From assembly GCA_944472135.2 (NCBI GenBank), contig OX235267.1, forward strand, positions 21,125,452 through 21,189,451: DNA of 64,000 bases, in the 5' to 3' direction. Positions 1-10,500 of the stretch are shown one piece after another. Numbering within the stretch: position 1 is the stretch's first letter; the number at the start of each line of letters is the position of its first letter. This stretch comes from Trichobilharzia regenti (Eukaryota; Platyhelminthes; Trematoda; Strigeidida; Schistosomatidae). The notes beneath the pieces were generated by a model. It saw nothing but the letters and a program-made list of their open reading frames with translations. It did no database searches and was not told the origin of the DNA. The translations under genes were made by a program, and so were the position numbers.

Positions 1-3
1 ATC

Positions 4-852
4 ATGAGTTGCTTAAAGTCACTGAAGTTCGAGTCTGGGTGCTTTCAAGGGTGTCCTGCTGACTTTCCTCACTTTGTGAAGGAAATCGAAGTCATGCTAG
101 AGGGTTTGAAAATAAGTCATGAAATGAAATTAATGTACATGCTGAGGTATTGTGCTGATAGTACGGCGAGCGTAATACAGTGTCGCAAGTTTCTAACACC
201 TAGAGAGAGATATTTGGAGGCTTTACGTATCCTGCGTCAAAGGTTTGGAAGACCTTCGACGATTGTAAGGAACGTATTCGAGGCTGTTAAAGGTAATGGT
301 AGTCAATTACGGGATGGCTCCAAGGCACTATCTGAGTTTCTGGATAATCTGATGACCTTCAAGAATACGCTGGTTTCGATGAACTGCATGAGCGACCTGA
401 GCTCGAATTCTGTCCTAGAGTTAATAGCGAGACGCCTACCTACTCGACTGCAAAGGAAGTGGGTGAAGATAAGCTCTCGTATAGAGGATGGAGGTTTAGA
501 GCCAAGGTTCCACGATATACCGAGATTAGTGACAGATAATGTCAATCAGACTATGAGCAAGTTTGCCAGTATATTGCATCCCACCCCTGGGATAGAGCAG
601 TCTGAGAGCAAACCACAATCATTTATAACGAAGGGGTCTCAGCGAAGTGGATATCGAGAAAACTCTATGATGTCTAGTAATCCATACAAACCTAATGATT
701 GTAACAGCTTTCGTGGAACGTCTCTAACAGATACGTTACAAGTTGCAAGACGAACACGGTTGTGTTTCGTCCGTTTGCAAGAAGTGCATGCAAAGGTGAG
801 CTGTGAAGCACTGAGCAAGTTTAGTTGTAAGCTAAATGCGAAGTCAGCGTAA
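4..852 (+). CDS. BEL/Pao Gag-like protein (DUF1759-type), decayed
   Basis: The ORF has 282 codons. The first ~190 residues have the helical Gag-like character of BEL/Pao elements: an early FxGxxxxFPxFVKEIE-like stretch, then KLMYMLRYC, a RYLEALRILRQRFGRP segment, and NSVLELIARRLPTRLQRKWVK. These correspond to the usual order of helices in the DUF1759 (peptidase A17-associated) region. The C-terminal third is Ser- and Arg-rich. Related coding appears to continue past the stop at 850-852 in another frame up to about 1050, so the ORF has probably been broken. The ATG lies at the window edge and the true start may be upstream. The role would be particle assembly of the retroelement, not a host function. 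Confidence 0.6.
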   Translation: MSCLKSLKFESGCFQGCPADFPHFVKEIEVMLEGLKISHEMKLMYMLRYCADSTASVIQCRKFLTPRERYLEALRILRQRFGRPSTIVRNVFEAVKGNGSQLRDGSKALSEFLDNLMTFKNTLVSMNCMSDLSSNSVLELIARRLPTRLQRKWVKISSRIEDGGLEPRFHDIPRLVTDNVNQTMSKFASILHPTPGIEQSESKPQSFITKGSQRSGYRENSMMSSNPYKPNDCNSFRGTSLTDTLQVARRTRLCFVRLQEVHAKVSCEALSKFSCKLNAKSA

Positions 853-1076
853 TCAAGTTCTGATTCCGAATCGTGTGACGATAATGGTACAGTGAAGAAG
901 CCTGTAGTTGCAACTGGTAAGCTATTCTTGAATAGAGTGTCACAGACGACGTCGCAGTTTGTGCAGAAGAAGAGAGTTACAGTTTCACAGTCCAGTTCTG
1001 ACTCCACAAGTTTACAAAGTATTACTAGTCTGAGTAAAGGTTTAAGCCTTTAAGAATTTGTGAGGAAGGACCCAAG

Positions 1077-1853
1077 TTGTCTACTTCTGTTATTAAAGAG
1101 TTTGAAAATGATGAAATTGACGGTAAATTGAATATTCGTGATAACGATCATGATAGTGCACACTTATCTTTGGTTGACCACGATGAGATGAGGGGAATGC
1201 CTACTACTACTGAGTTGAACAAAGGTTCTGTACACCGTGAACGTGAAGCAGAATTAAACGCAGATGCAGTTGCAGAAGGTATGGATACTTGTGAGACCGT
1301 CAGTGTAATTGATCAGCGCGTAGCCCACCTATCATCAGATGCTAGTGCTAAACCGGAGCTGACAGTAAAAGACAGCAGTGGTGGTAATCTTGCAGTTAGA
1401 CAACTATTTGAAAGCCGAACAACAACAGCTTCTGATCCACCGCTAAGTTCATCAACTGGTATCAATCAGTTGTCGCTGGTGTTGTCATCCAAAATGAAAA
1501 AGACGCCCATCAACTCAAGTATCTTGTTCAATGACTTTGATAGTATTGGTGCATTTGAAAAGACGAAAGATATTGCTGGGTTTAGTGAGGATAAGCCAAG
1601 TGTGTACGAGAGGGTAATTGTTAAATTGACTTGCATGAATAAAGGTTTTTCAAGTTCCAAGTTACTATTTGAATGCTATTATCTCTGGTGTAAATTACTC
1701 TGTGCCTGCGCTTGGTTGACCAGATGCGTCGTGTGTTTGTTCGTCATCTATATTCTACGATACAATGACATGAGCGTGTTACCGTTCAGATTTGAGGATA
1801 TAGCTGATAGAAGGAAGTCAGCAAATGAACTCTTCGACGATTTTCCAACCTAG
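1077..1853 (+). pseudogene. Rearranged BEL/Pao pol remnant
   Basis: This is a 258-codon open stretch. Only its last third is recognisable: KLLCACAWLTRCVV near residue 207 resembles the conserved SSWxKLLRxxAWxxRF linker between RNase H and integrase in BEL polyproteins. The preceding ~180 residues are acidic and Ser/Thr-rich and I do not recognise them. No reverse transcriptase YxDD, RNase H or complete integrase core is present, so this is the product of an internal deletion. The first codon shown is not a convincing start. Confidence 0.4.
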
Positions 1854-2618
1854 GGCGTCAACCTGAGAAGGAATATAGGCGTACTGCTGTAAGTCCTGCA
1901 ATTCTTCAAAGGAATTACATGAGACATGGTCAGTGAGGTTATTTGTACTGTTTGTAAACACATGTGGTGTGTCATTTCAATTGGTGTTTTTTGGATTCAT
2001 TGTGTTTACTCGTTGTTTTCGTACCTTGTTGTTATTGCGTAATTTTGTTAAAATTTTCGTCGTGATTACTTCTGAAGTTGTTTCGAGTCTTCTACGTTCG
2101 TGAATGAATTGATTGATGTTAGAGACAGCAGATGGGTCGTATACGCCGGGGAGGCTAAGCTATTTCTGAGAATGAAATGCACACGGAGATAATTGTTAGC
2201 TGCGGTCCCACACGTAGGGGAGAAAGAGTGTAAACGACTGAGGCTCGCACACGTCACCGTTACTAGAACTGAGGGAGAATGAGTGACAAGCGATTTCAGT
2301 GGTAATTGGTAGTGAGTAGATAAGAGGATGTGCGTAGAGTATCATGAGGTGCTGCTATGGTAACGTTGCGTTCTGCAGGAGTCATTCTAGCAAGTGACGA
2401 TTGTGTTGCAAGATGTCAAGAGGATGCCTTTAACTGGAAGGCGTAGGTCATCATCGATGTGTGAGATTGTGCTGTGGGTATGCTTGTGGTGTGTTGGCTT
2501 TTCTGTTTGTTTTCCATTTCAGCTTTGTCCGTGTGACCCAGTTCCTCGCACTGGAATCAAAGTTAACGTATATTGGTCGTGATGGAAAAAAGGGATGGAT
2601 CCCTTTCTTGCCGGGGAG

Positions 2619-2980
2619 TGTCAATGTAGTTGAAGATTGAACGATCAATTCATGGTTGTTTGTTTAAACCTAACTTTCCCATAATTTTCGCGGAGGCATC
2701 AATACACCAGTCATCGTCTCATCGGTCACTGTTGGGAAAGGACCTAGAAAAAAACTGTCAGAAATAATGTCGTGATTTATTATTGTAATATTTGTTCTTA
2801 GACCTTAGTTTATTATGCTGGTTATATGTTGGTGTTAGAATAAAGAATTCTCGAGTCGCTAATCGGTGTTTTGGTTTTTGCGTCCGTTAGTACTGAGCGA
2901 TTCCGAAAGGCTTCGAGGGACAGCGTGAGGCCCGGCGTAGCAAGAGCTGGGCATTAACGGTTTTTGAGACGTGATTGACA
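2619..2980 (+). repeat. Presumed 3' LTR of the BEL/Pao element
   Basis: It is 362 bp, begins TGTCAAT and ends ATTGACA, a perfect 7-bp terminal inverted repeat with the TG...CA ends of LTRs. It is preceded by a purine-rich tract and holds an AATAAA at about 2839. The partner LTR would lie left of the window, so neither target duplication nor LTR divergence can be assessed. The length is close to that typical of schistosome BEL elements. Confidence 0.55.
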
Positions 2981-3012
2981 CCAATAATGCTGGTTATATG
3001 TTGGTGTTAGTA

Positions 3013-3168
3013 GATGTAGAAGAAGTAGATGGTATGATTCCACAATTATTACACCCTGCCCATCGTAAAAATACTTTAACACAGTCCATCAGAAACACAA
3101 ATGACTGCGTCAAATGTGCTAAGCAGCGTGCCCCAGTAGCATTACATGACCCGGACACCAACAGTTAG
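3013..3168 (+). other. Short open segment with CxxC, possible zinc-binding exon or integrase relic
   Basis: Directly after the LTR, one frame is open and encodes HPAHRKNTLTQSIRNTND followed by CVKCAK. This could be the start of a UBP-type zinc finger (which precedes the catalytic core in USP16/USP45 of other animals) or the HH-CC zinc module of a retroelement integrase. No second half of a UBP finger was found between here and 4542 and no good splice donor follows. I regard it as unresolved. Confidence 0.2.
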
Positions 3169-3170
3169 CG

Positions 3171-3990
3171 TCAGAAAAAGGGAGTTCCCACCATATATCA
3201 CAATTTTATTGAAAATTATTAACAAATAAATCCACCATGCGAAATTTCAACCGATGTGCCGAAAAATTCCAACCACATTAATAACAAGATTGTCTTAAAA
3301 CAACAAGTGGCCTACTCATTTTTTGTCAGAGATATTAAATTTAACGATCATTTACAAAGTCTATTGATGGAGATTGGTGTAAAGTGCTACTGAATAGGGT
3401 ATCGTACAATATTTGAACGAGTTATCTGTTCGGCAACACTAAAGAACAGACACCAACTTTAGACGACCTTGAAACAGCCAATCAGATTCTTCTAGGAGGA
3501 AATTGGTACTGAATTTACAAACAAGTGTATCTACGAAATATGTGTAATAAAAATGAATCATTTAGGGTTTGTATCTCTAATATGCTGCCAAAACTGGTTC
3601 CAGATTCGCATAGAAGTGGTTATAGACAGATTAAACCAATGTATCCTCTGTTTCTTCAGCTGTTGCAGATAGTGGTTAAATTTACGTAGCATATTACTGA
3701 GGGAGAGCTTCGATCTCGAAAAGAAAGTGTCAAAAATAGTCACTAATTATGTACGGTTTACAAACTTATACAAACTTCCTCATACAGTGTGGTTGCATCT
3801 GAATGTATAACCATCAGTATCCCGGCAATACTTTTGCAGAGTCATTATCCCTCCAAATATGCTTGTTTTTATTCTTCCCTATCAACACATTTTCCACAGA
3901 GGAGTCGAAAACCAAACCTAAGAGACACATTCAGCGAGAATTTTGACTAGCAACCATTTTTAATTCTGAGCTGTCTGATTGATCAAATTG
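3171..3990. other. No recognisable feature
   Basis: AT-rich sequence with short open frames only. I saw no conserved domain, no tRNA-like box and no repeat matching others in the window. Confidence 0.4.
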
Positions 3991-3999
3991 ACTTTGGTG

Positions 4000-4220
4000 T
4001 CTATTGTTTACTCTTGCCATTTGTTCTCAACAATGTCCGATGGTTCTGTGCACTGATAAACTTAATATCCGGAGACAGGTTTTTAAGGACTCTCATACAC
4101 CCGACATGTGAAACAGGTATCAATGAGCTGTTAAGGTGGTCTAGACAGTATGGGCTTCCCTTCAACTTAGCAATATATGTCTGCTTTTGCATCGAGCGTG
4201 CAACTGTCAGGATATATAAG
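4000..4220 (+). pseudogene. Fragment of a non-LTR reverse transcriptase (C-terminal palm region)
   Basis: The frame encodes LISGDRFL, then a segment ending in INELLRWSRQYGLPFN. This matches the pattern seen in many LINE reverse transcriptases just downstream of the YADD box (helix ending LVxWSxxWxLPFNxxKC). No other part of an element is obvious beside it, so it looks like a short old fragment. The match is to one motif only. Confidence 0.35.
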
Positions 4221-4253
4221 GGGTTCGTCCTCCTTCATGTTAGACGTTCATGA

Positions 4254-4541
4254 ACCCGGACATGTCAGTAGCTTATGACACAAACACTACATCACACTAT
4301 CACTCAGTGTTAGCTTGTAATATTAGAACCCTTTAGGCATTATGTTGATAACACCTGGAATTAAGTCTCCGTCTGTAACTGGCTTTTCCTTAAAGAGACT
4401 CCTTAAGCACAAATGCCCAGTTAAAACACAGAAGTACACTTGAAGCAACCTATACCCCCCTCGAAAAAAGAATCTAAATTTCCTGAACATTGGTAAAGAG
4501 AGGTGCTTTTGAAGTGGCCGTTACGTCATGCTGTCTACTTA
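4254..4541. other. Region upstream of the USP start, nothing recognised
   Basis: No exon or repeat is recognised. If 4542 is the true start codon, this stretch should hold the 5' UTR and promoter. No clear TATA or initiator could be singled out in such AT-rich DNA. Confidence 0.3.
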
Positions 4542-4596
4542 ATGGGGAAGAAAAATAGGAATAAAAGGGAAAGCCGACAATATTTTATCCAAGACA
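4542..4596 (+). CDS. USP exon 1 (putative start)
   Basis: ATG at 4542 opens MGKKNRNKRES, reminiscent of the basic MGKKR start of USP16 proteins. An in-frame stop lies upstream at 4494. The exon ends in phase 1 at a GTAGTT donor, and the next exon resumes in the required phase. Chosen because it leads in frame to the exon preceding the Cys box; transcript support is needed. Confidence 0.45.
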
Positions 4597-7500
4597 GTAG
4601 TTTCGTAGTATTTCGAGTTTCATAAATTTAGACAGTAAAACAGTTGTTAATAAAAATTCAAAGGACACTGTTTCAGTCAAGGTAATTCACCTGTTGAAAT
4701 TATTTTCAGGGTCTTCATAATCTAGGCAATACTTGTTATTTCAACGCAGGAATACAGTGTCTTTCGAGGAGTCCATGGCTTCCGGAATTGTTGTTTGCGG
4801 ACGAACCACGCGAGCTCACCTTAACAAAACCTGATGGGGTAAGGTAATGAAATACAAATGCAGTATTTTAGGATTCTGTGTCATCATTATCCATTTCCCT
4901 GCCACCTATGAAATGTACACTTACTGAACATTTCAAAGAGATTTCTTCGGTTCTACGGCCTATTCAGACGCCTAATTCCAAAACGTGTTCTGCTGCTACA
5001 TTGAGTCCAACAGTTAGTTGAATAATAGTAATTTGAATCTTTTAAATTCAGCTTTTAAGGAGTATTTTCATTGAGCGCTGCCCACGTTTCGGGGGATTCA
5101 GGCAGCATGATAGTCATGAATTTATTCGTTCTTTACTAGACTGTATGAAGCAGGAGGAACTTACACGGTGGAAGAAAGGCATTTTGCTCAAACTCAATGT
5201 CAACCCAAAGGTTGGTTATTTCTTAAATCCTATGAAAAACCTTTTACCCTGTTATCCACCAAGGTTATATTTCTTGACTGCTCGTAATTAGTAGAAGGGA
5301 AGGTACTTGTGTTAATTTCCGAAACAATGTGATTTTAGTCACACAGACACGTTTATTCTTACGTTTGACTCAATGTGCATTTTGTTTGATATATTTGGAT
5401 TCTTTTCACACCACCATTCATATGGCTGTTGGTGTTGTTTAGTGAAATCGTTCCCATATTCATCTGCCAGATATCCCCAAAATGGTATGGTTACCCGAGT
5501 GAGTAGACTGTAGACGAGGATGCAGTTATAATTGTGCTGCTCATCGGCAGATGCTGTAGTTGATTAATAACAATTTCATTGTAGTTGGAGTTATATCAAT
5601 AAAATAGATTTTAGTTCCTGAACGTTGTCATAGCTAAACTGGTTCCTGTAAAAATTTCGCTCACTTACTATAGAATTAGACTTCCAACCACTAGGCCCCG
5701 GGTTCGAATTCCACTTTAATTTGTCGAGTTTTACCAATACGCGTGCTTGATAGCCTGGGACATCTAAAGCTCGTTTTGGCTAAATGAATTATAAAATGAA
5801 ATGGACCCTAAACCTACTACAGCTGCTTCAACCTCTCCCTTTTTTATTCATGGTCTTCAATAGAATCCCGTACGTCTCTCTCTTCTCTGGGGTGTTTGGT
5901 ATTTCTGCAAATGTCACCCTCATATTAATAAAAACCATGTCTAATAAGTCTAGAATTTTTTAGCCTACGTGTTCATACTTAGTATCAGTTACGGTGTAGT
6001 TGGATAAGACCAAGAAAGATTTTCATTATTTTGCTTTCATTAGGATATTCGTGATGACGAAAGAGAGGCGGTTCGCAGTTGGGGGAAGTCTGCTTCAGTA
6101 GCTACAATTGTGGATCGTCTTTTTGGGGGTGTTCTTATAAGCACATTAGAATGTTGCTGTTGTGGTACTGTTCGTCCTAGATTTGAACCGTTTCTCGACC
6201 TTTCATTGTCCATTCTGGAAACAAACGTTCCAAGGCACAGACAAAACGAATCTACAGGGAAGCAATTTTCTAAAGGTGGGTCTAAAAATAGGTATTTTAT
6301 TATTCTAATTCTATGCTGCCTAGATTTGAACTAATCTTTCACGAGAATGCACTGTCATAAGAGGTCATCATGATGGTGCAACCATGTAGCTATGTGCCTC
6401 TTGTGTGAGGTACTATAAATCTTAATGATCATATAGCTGTAAATGTATTGAGATTCGAATAAATGAACCAATAAATTGCAACTTCACATATGCAGAAAAA
6501 CCATGTAATTAGAGATGCTATAATAGAAAAGAGCTCTGCTTTAAGTCAGTATATTTGTGAAGTCATATTTTTTTGTAATTTTTTTATACAGGGAAGTAAC
6601 ACAACCGTTAATGACTCAAAATTCGTATTGTGTTTGATGCCAGTCACTTATTAAAGTTGATTGCTACATGGCAACAGACAAATTAGACTACAAACGGGCA
6701 CCCTAATTCTGTAATGTATTCAACTCTTGTGAAGGCGTAATCTTATTGTAAATTAACGACTACGGCAATTGGTTTCATGAACTAGTATCGTTTTTTAGTT
6801 CTGCTGTCTTAACACTCATCACGCGTGATACATTCAAGGTAAAAAATTTCTTTGAAAGATCGTTCGTTAAGTATTTATATGTATTCAATTATGCTCCTTC
6901 TACTGTGTGAACTACTGGCCGACCAAATGATTTCTATATTTATCTCCTTTTACTTTATAGGTATGACCAGTTCCAAACAACTTCGAAAGAAAGAGGTTAG
7001 TATTGCTATTTGGAGGACATATTTTGATTTTTATTATTATCATCCTCCCCGGCATATTTTTTCAGTTTTTGCATAACTGATGGTGATAATATACTTTGTG
7101 ACATGATTATAGATCATGCAAATTGATAACTGAATGGTATCTCATTTTGTGCTTCTCATAGTCTGTCGGCTAGGAAAAGATGTGTGTAACCACTAAGGAA
7201 ATCTTTAACGTCCTGTTAAGCTGCTTGTATCTTGCACTTTTTTCGGATAAAAGCATTTTGATGTGTTCGATCGTGGGAGTGTAAGTAGTTCGTTTAGGCA
7301 CTCAGCTTTCAAAAACAGAAGGCTGGATATGCCTAACGTGTACTATCCAACTTAAGTACACAGAGTCAGCTTTCTTAGCTCGAAATCAGAGGATTTTTTC
7401 TTTTATTATGAAACTTCAGTATTAAGTCTACAAGAACTCATGTTCTTCCTAACTTACGTGTTTGTTATTATCCTGAAGGAAATATTTTCCCCAGGGTTTG

Positions 7501-10500
7501 GATCAACATTAGTGATTGCTAATTCGTAGTCTTAACTGTTAAAGTATTCGGGTAATGATCAACCTACAAAGCGATATTAGAGAGTGTGTTGTTGTGCGTC
7601 GGTGGCACAGTGGTTATGACTCGTCGATCCCCTGCCGACGCACACCTGATATCTATGGTCGGCCTGCAAATTTGGACTAGCGATATCACATGCTGAAAAT
7701 TTCATACCTGTATCAAAAATACGGTGTGCAATCAAGCTGTAATTAAAAGAAATAAAAGGAAGTATTATCAATCTGAATTAAATTAGTACCAAAGATTATA
7801 AGATTGTATGGGATTTTGTCCATTGATGGATTTATCAACATCCATTAGGGCGAAATCCACTCGGCATTAAGACATTGAATCTAACTTAAGTGTTGCTTTC
7901 TCAACAATATCAATAATAGTATGTCAAATTATTGCTTTCTTTATGCTCAAATCCAGCGTAAACGTAAAACTCAGAGACAAAGAAAACGTCAGAACTTTGT
8001 CAATGATAGAGACACGGACAATGAATGTTTGAATCGGTGCAGTTCTGAATCGGAGTTTCATGAAACCAATGTTGGTCAAATTGAAAAAGCAAATGATCAT
8101 CCACGGTGCACATATAATAGCCACAGCAGTAGGCGAAGTAGTAGTAGCAGTATGTGTGCAGCTGATGAAATGAAAAAAGGAAATTGTAATACAGACCAGT
8201 ATGATACAGCAGAAGTGAATACAGAAGAAATTGAAAATTCAGTAGATCTAAATGACTCAGATCGTTCAGGTAAGTTTCTATTCTTAATAATATGAATATT
8301 TTCAAAAAAACTACTCTATGCAGTTTAAACAATTACCTATTTCTGGTTATTTCTAATCACATTTGAAAATTTATCTTCTTAAGTAGTTGGTGGTCAGATT
8401 CGAGTTCAGGTCTATCGTTTAGTGGATGATAAAGGTGAAAATAGTGATAGCGGAATCATAAATGCATGGCGCTATATACTGCTAGTTGGTTGGTATGGTA
8501 GTTGGGTTCCACTGACGTCCACCATCAATGCTTCCTAGCCACGAGCGAAAACTTCGTCCTGTGTTTAGGTCACTTCGATCTGGCTAACAAGCACTGCTGA
8601 TTGATGCAAGTAGCATCCAATTACTCATATCAGCCAATAAGTACTATATCGCATCATGCATTTATGCTTGCTTTCTTGATTGCCATATATGGCAACAAGT
8701 GGATCGCATATTATGATGTAGTTAATTTTGGTTTCCAAAGTAAATTGTGGTAAAATATCACGTCGAACTGTGTAAATTGCACATAAGTTTGGTAATTTCG
8801 AATTCGATATAGCAAAATCATACAAGCGTTTATATAATTTGGACAATCAATCGTTCTGACTATATGAGGTGTTTGTGTTGAGGCGCAAATTAGATAAAGT
8901 ATTTTATGTTTTGATAAATTGTAAGGTATATGATGTCAGTAATCATGGATACGTATTGACTGGCAAATCAACGTGTAACTATGCGCAAAAGTAAATCAGC
9001 TCAAAGTATCGACTCAACAAGAAAGGAGGTAATCACGAGTGTTGATTACTATTTAAAACAAAAAATAAAAGAAATGAGGTGATGATAATCATAATATATA
9101 CTTGCGTCAACACTTCTCAGTTTCACTTTTGTGATGTTTGTATTGACTGAGTATTTTTTCTGTTACTTCACTATTTCGCATTTTTTTTGAAAAGTAAAAA
9201 CCATTTTACTATTGTTCCGCCTATATCGATTTGATTGATTCTAAGGTAGCTTTCGATACTGTAGCTGTAATGGCTAGTCAGCTATACCATAAATTTGGTT
9301 GGAAAAGTTTCTCTCACTATGTACATATTATCTGAAAGTCTCCTAACTAGCTATTACCCATTAAGTATAGTATCTCCCGACCGATAGCTGCTACCGTGAC
9401 GTGGTGGTCGGGCTTGCATATCGCAAAAACCCAACAAGCTACACTGGCTCCAACTAATGCTCCCGTAGGTCCTAACATGCCAGGAAGATTGTTAGGATAG
9501 CGATTAAAGTAAAAGCAGTTACCGACATAGTGTAAATTTTTTTGCACTATGCTGGGGGTCGTACTGTTGGGTAACAGGGATGTAATAGCAGTAAGGTATT
9601 TCCCTCAGATGACCAGCAGCTCAGCTATGCTGTTTCTCCTTTCTGAAGGCATGGGGTTAGAAAAGGTCCCGACGGTAAGTTACTAGTGCGGAACCAAACC
9701 TAAAAGCCAGTTCAAACAGGCCGTGTGTGACCGACCTCAAGCAGTTGCGCTCTGGGTTCTTCGAGCAAGCAACACTAATTCTCTTTCTGTTTCAGGCATG
9801 TTAAGAAAAAAGCCAACTTCCACAGTTTGGTCAGCCAGGAAGTAACAACCGCCCACACTCTTCCAAAAGCACATGAAGCCCTCCTTATCATTATTTTCCT
9901 TTAAACACGTCACCCTCATCATCTTGTTTTCCTTTTACTGTTTATACAATTCTGCAGGCTGGTCAGTCATCTTCATTTCATTCCTTAGCCACAAATAGTG
10001 ACGAGAGCCGAAAAAACACTCCCGATAGTCCTTTAAAGCCACACTGCCAACTTCATATTGGAGCATTTAACGTCAAAACCCTCAGTGAAATAGGAAGACA
10101 GGTATCACTAGCTAGTACTCTGGCATCGCAAGCTGTGGATGTATGTTGTGTTTAGGAGACACGCATACAAGACCTGAGCGTGGTTATTCACCTAACTCTA
10201 CCCGGCCAACAAGGTGAATCGCAGATTCACCTTAAGGGTGTCAGGAGACTTCAGCTAGTTCGCCGATGTAGGGATAGCATTGAGCGTTATGGCGAAATAT
10301 CATTTCTTTACTGGACCCCAGTAGATAGTCGTATGTGTGCGGTCTGTTAGTGGAAGGAAGGACTGTGTTACCCGTTGATTCCCCCTTATAATCTCCGCTT
10401 ACGCCCCCAAAAGACCAGTTCGGATGAATTCAAGGATAATTTCTACTAAAAACTGTCTCGTTTGCTGTAGAAATCAAGACACTCAGACACAGTCGTTTTT

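Larger units (their letters stand above)
1..2980 (+). mobile_element. BEL/Pao-type LTR retrotransposon, 3' part, decayed and internally deleted
   Basis: The left end is cut by the window edge. In order it holds a Gag-like ORF (4-852), a rearranged region with a Pol remnant (about 1077-1853), a non-coding stretch, a purine-rich GCCGGGGAG just before 2619, and a presumed 3' LTR (2619-2980). The roughly 1.8 kb between Gag and LTR is far too short for a BEL protease-RT-RNaseH-integrase polyprotein, so most of pol is missing. BEL/Pao elements (for example Sinbad) are known from schistosomes. Family placement rests on the Gag and the residual Pol motif. Confidence 0.6.

Noticed and set aside
3558..3743. 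Minus-strand 61-codon frame
   Set aside because: No motif, low complexity and no splice context; chance ORF.
8000..8332. Minus-strand 110-codon frame at 8000-8332
   Set aside because: Antisense of the protease exon 7957-8269, which is supported by splice sites and phase.
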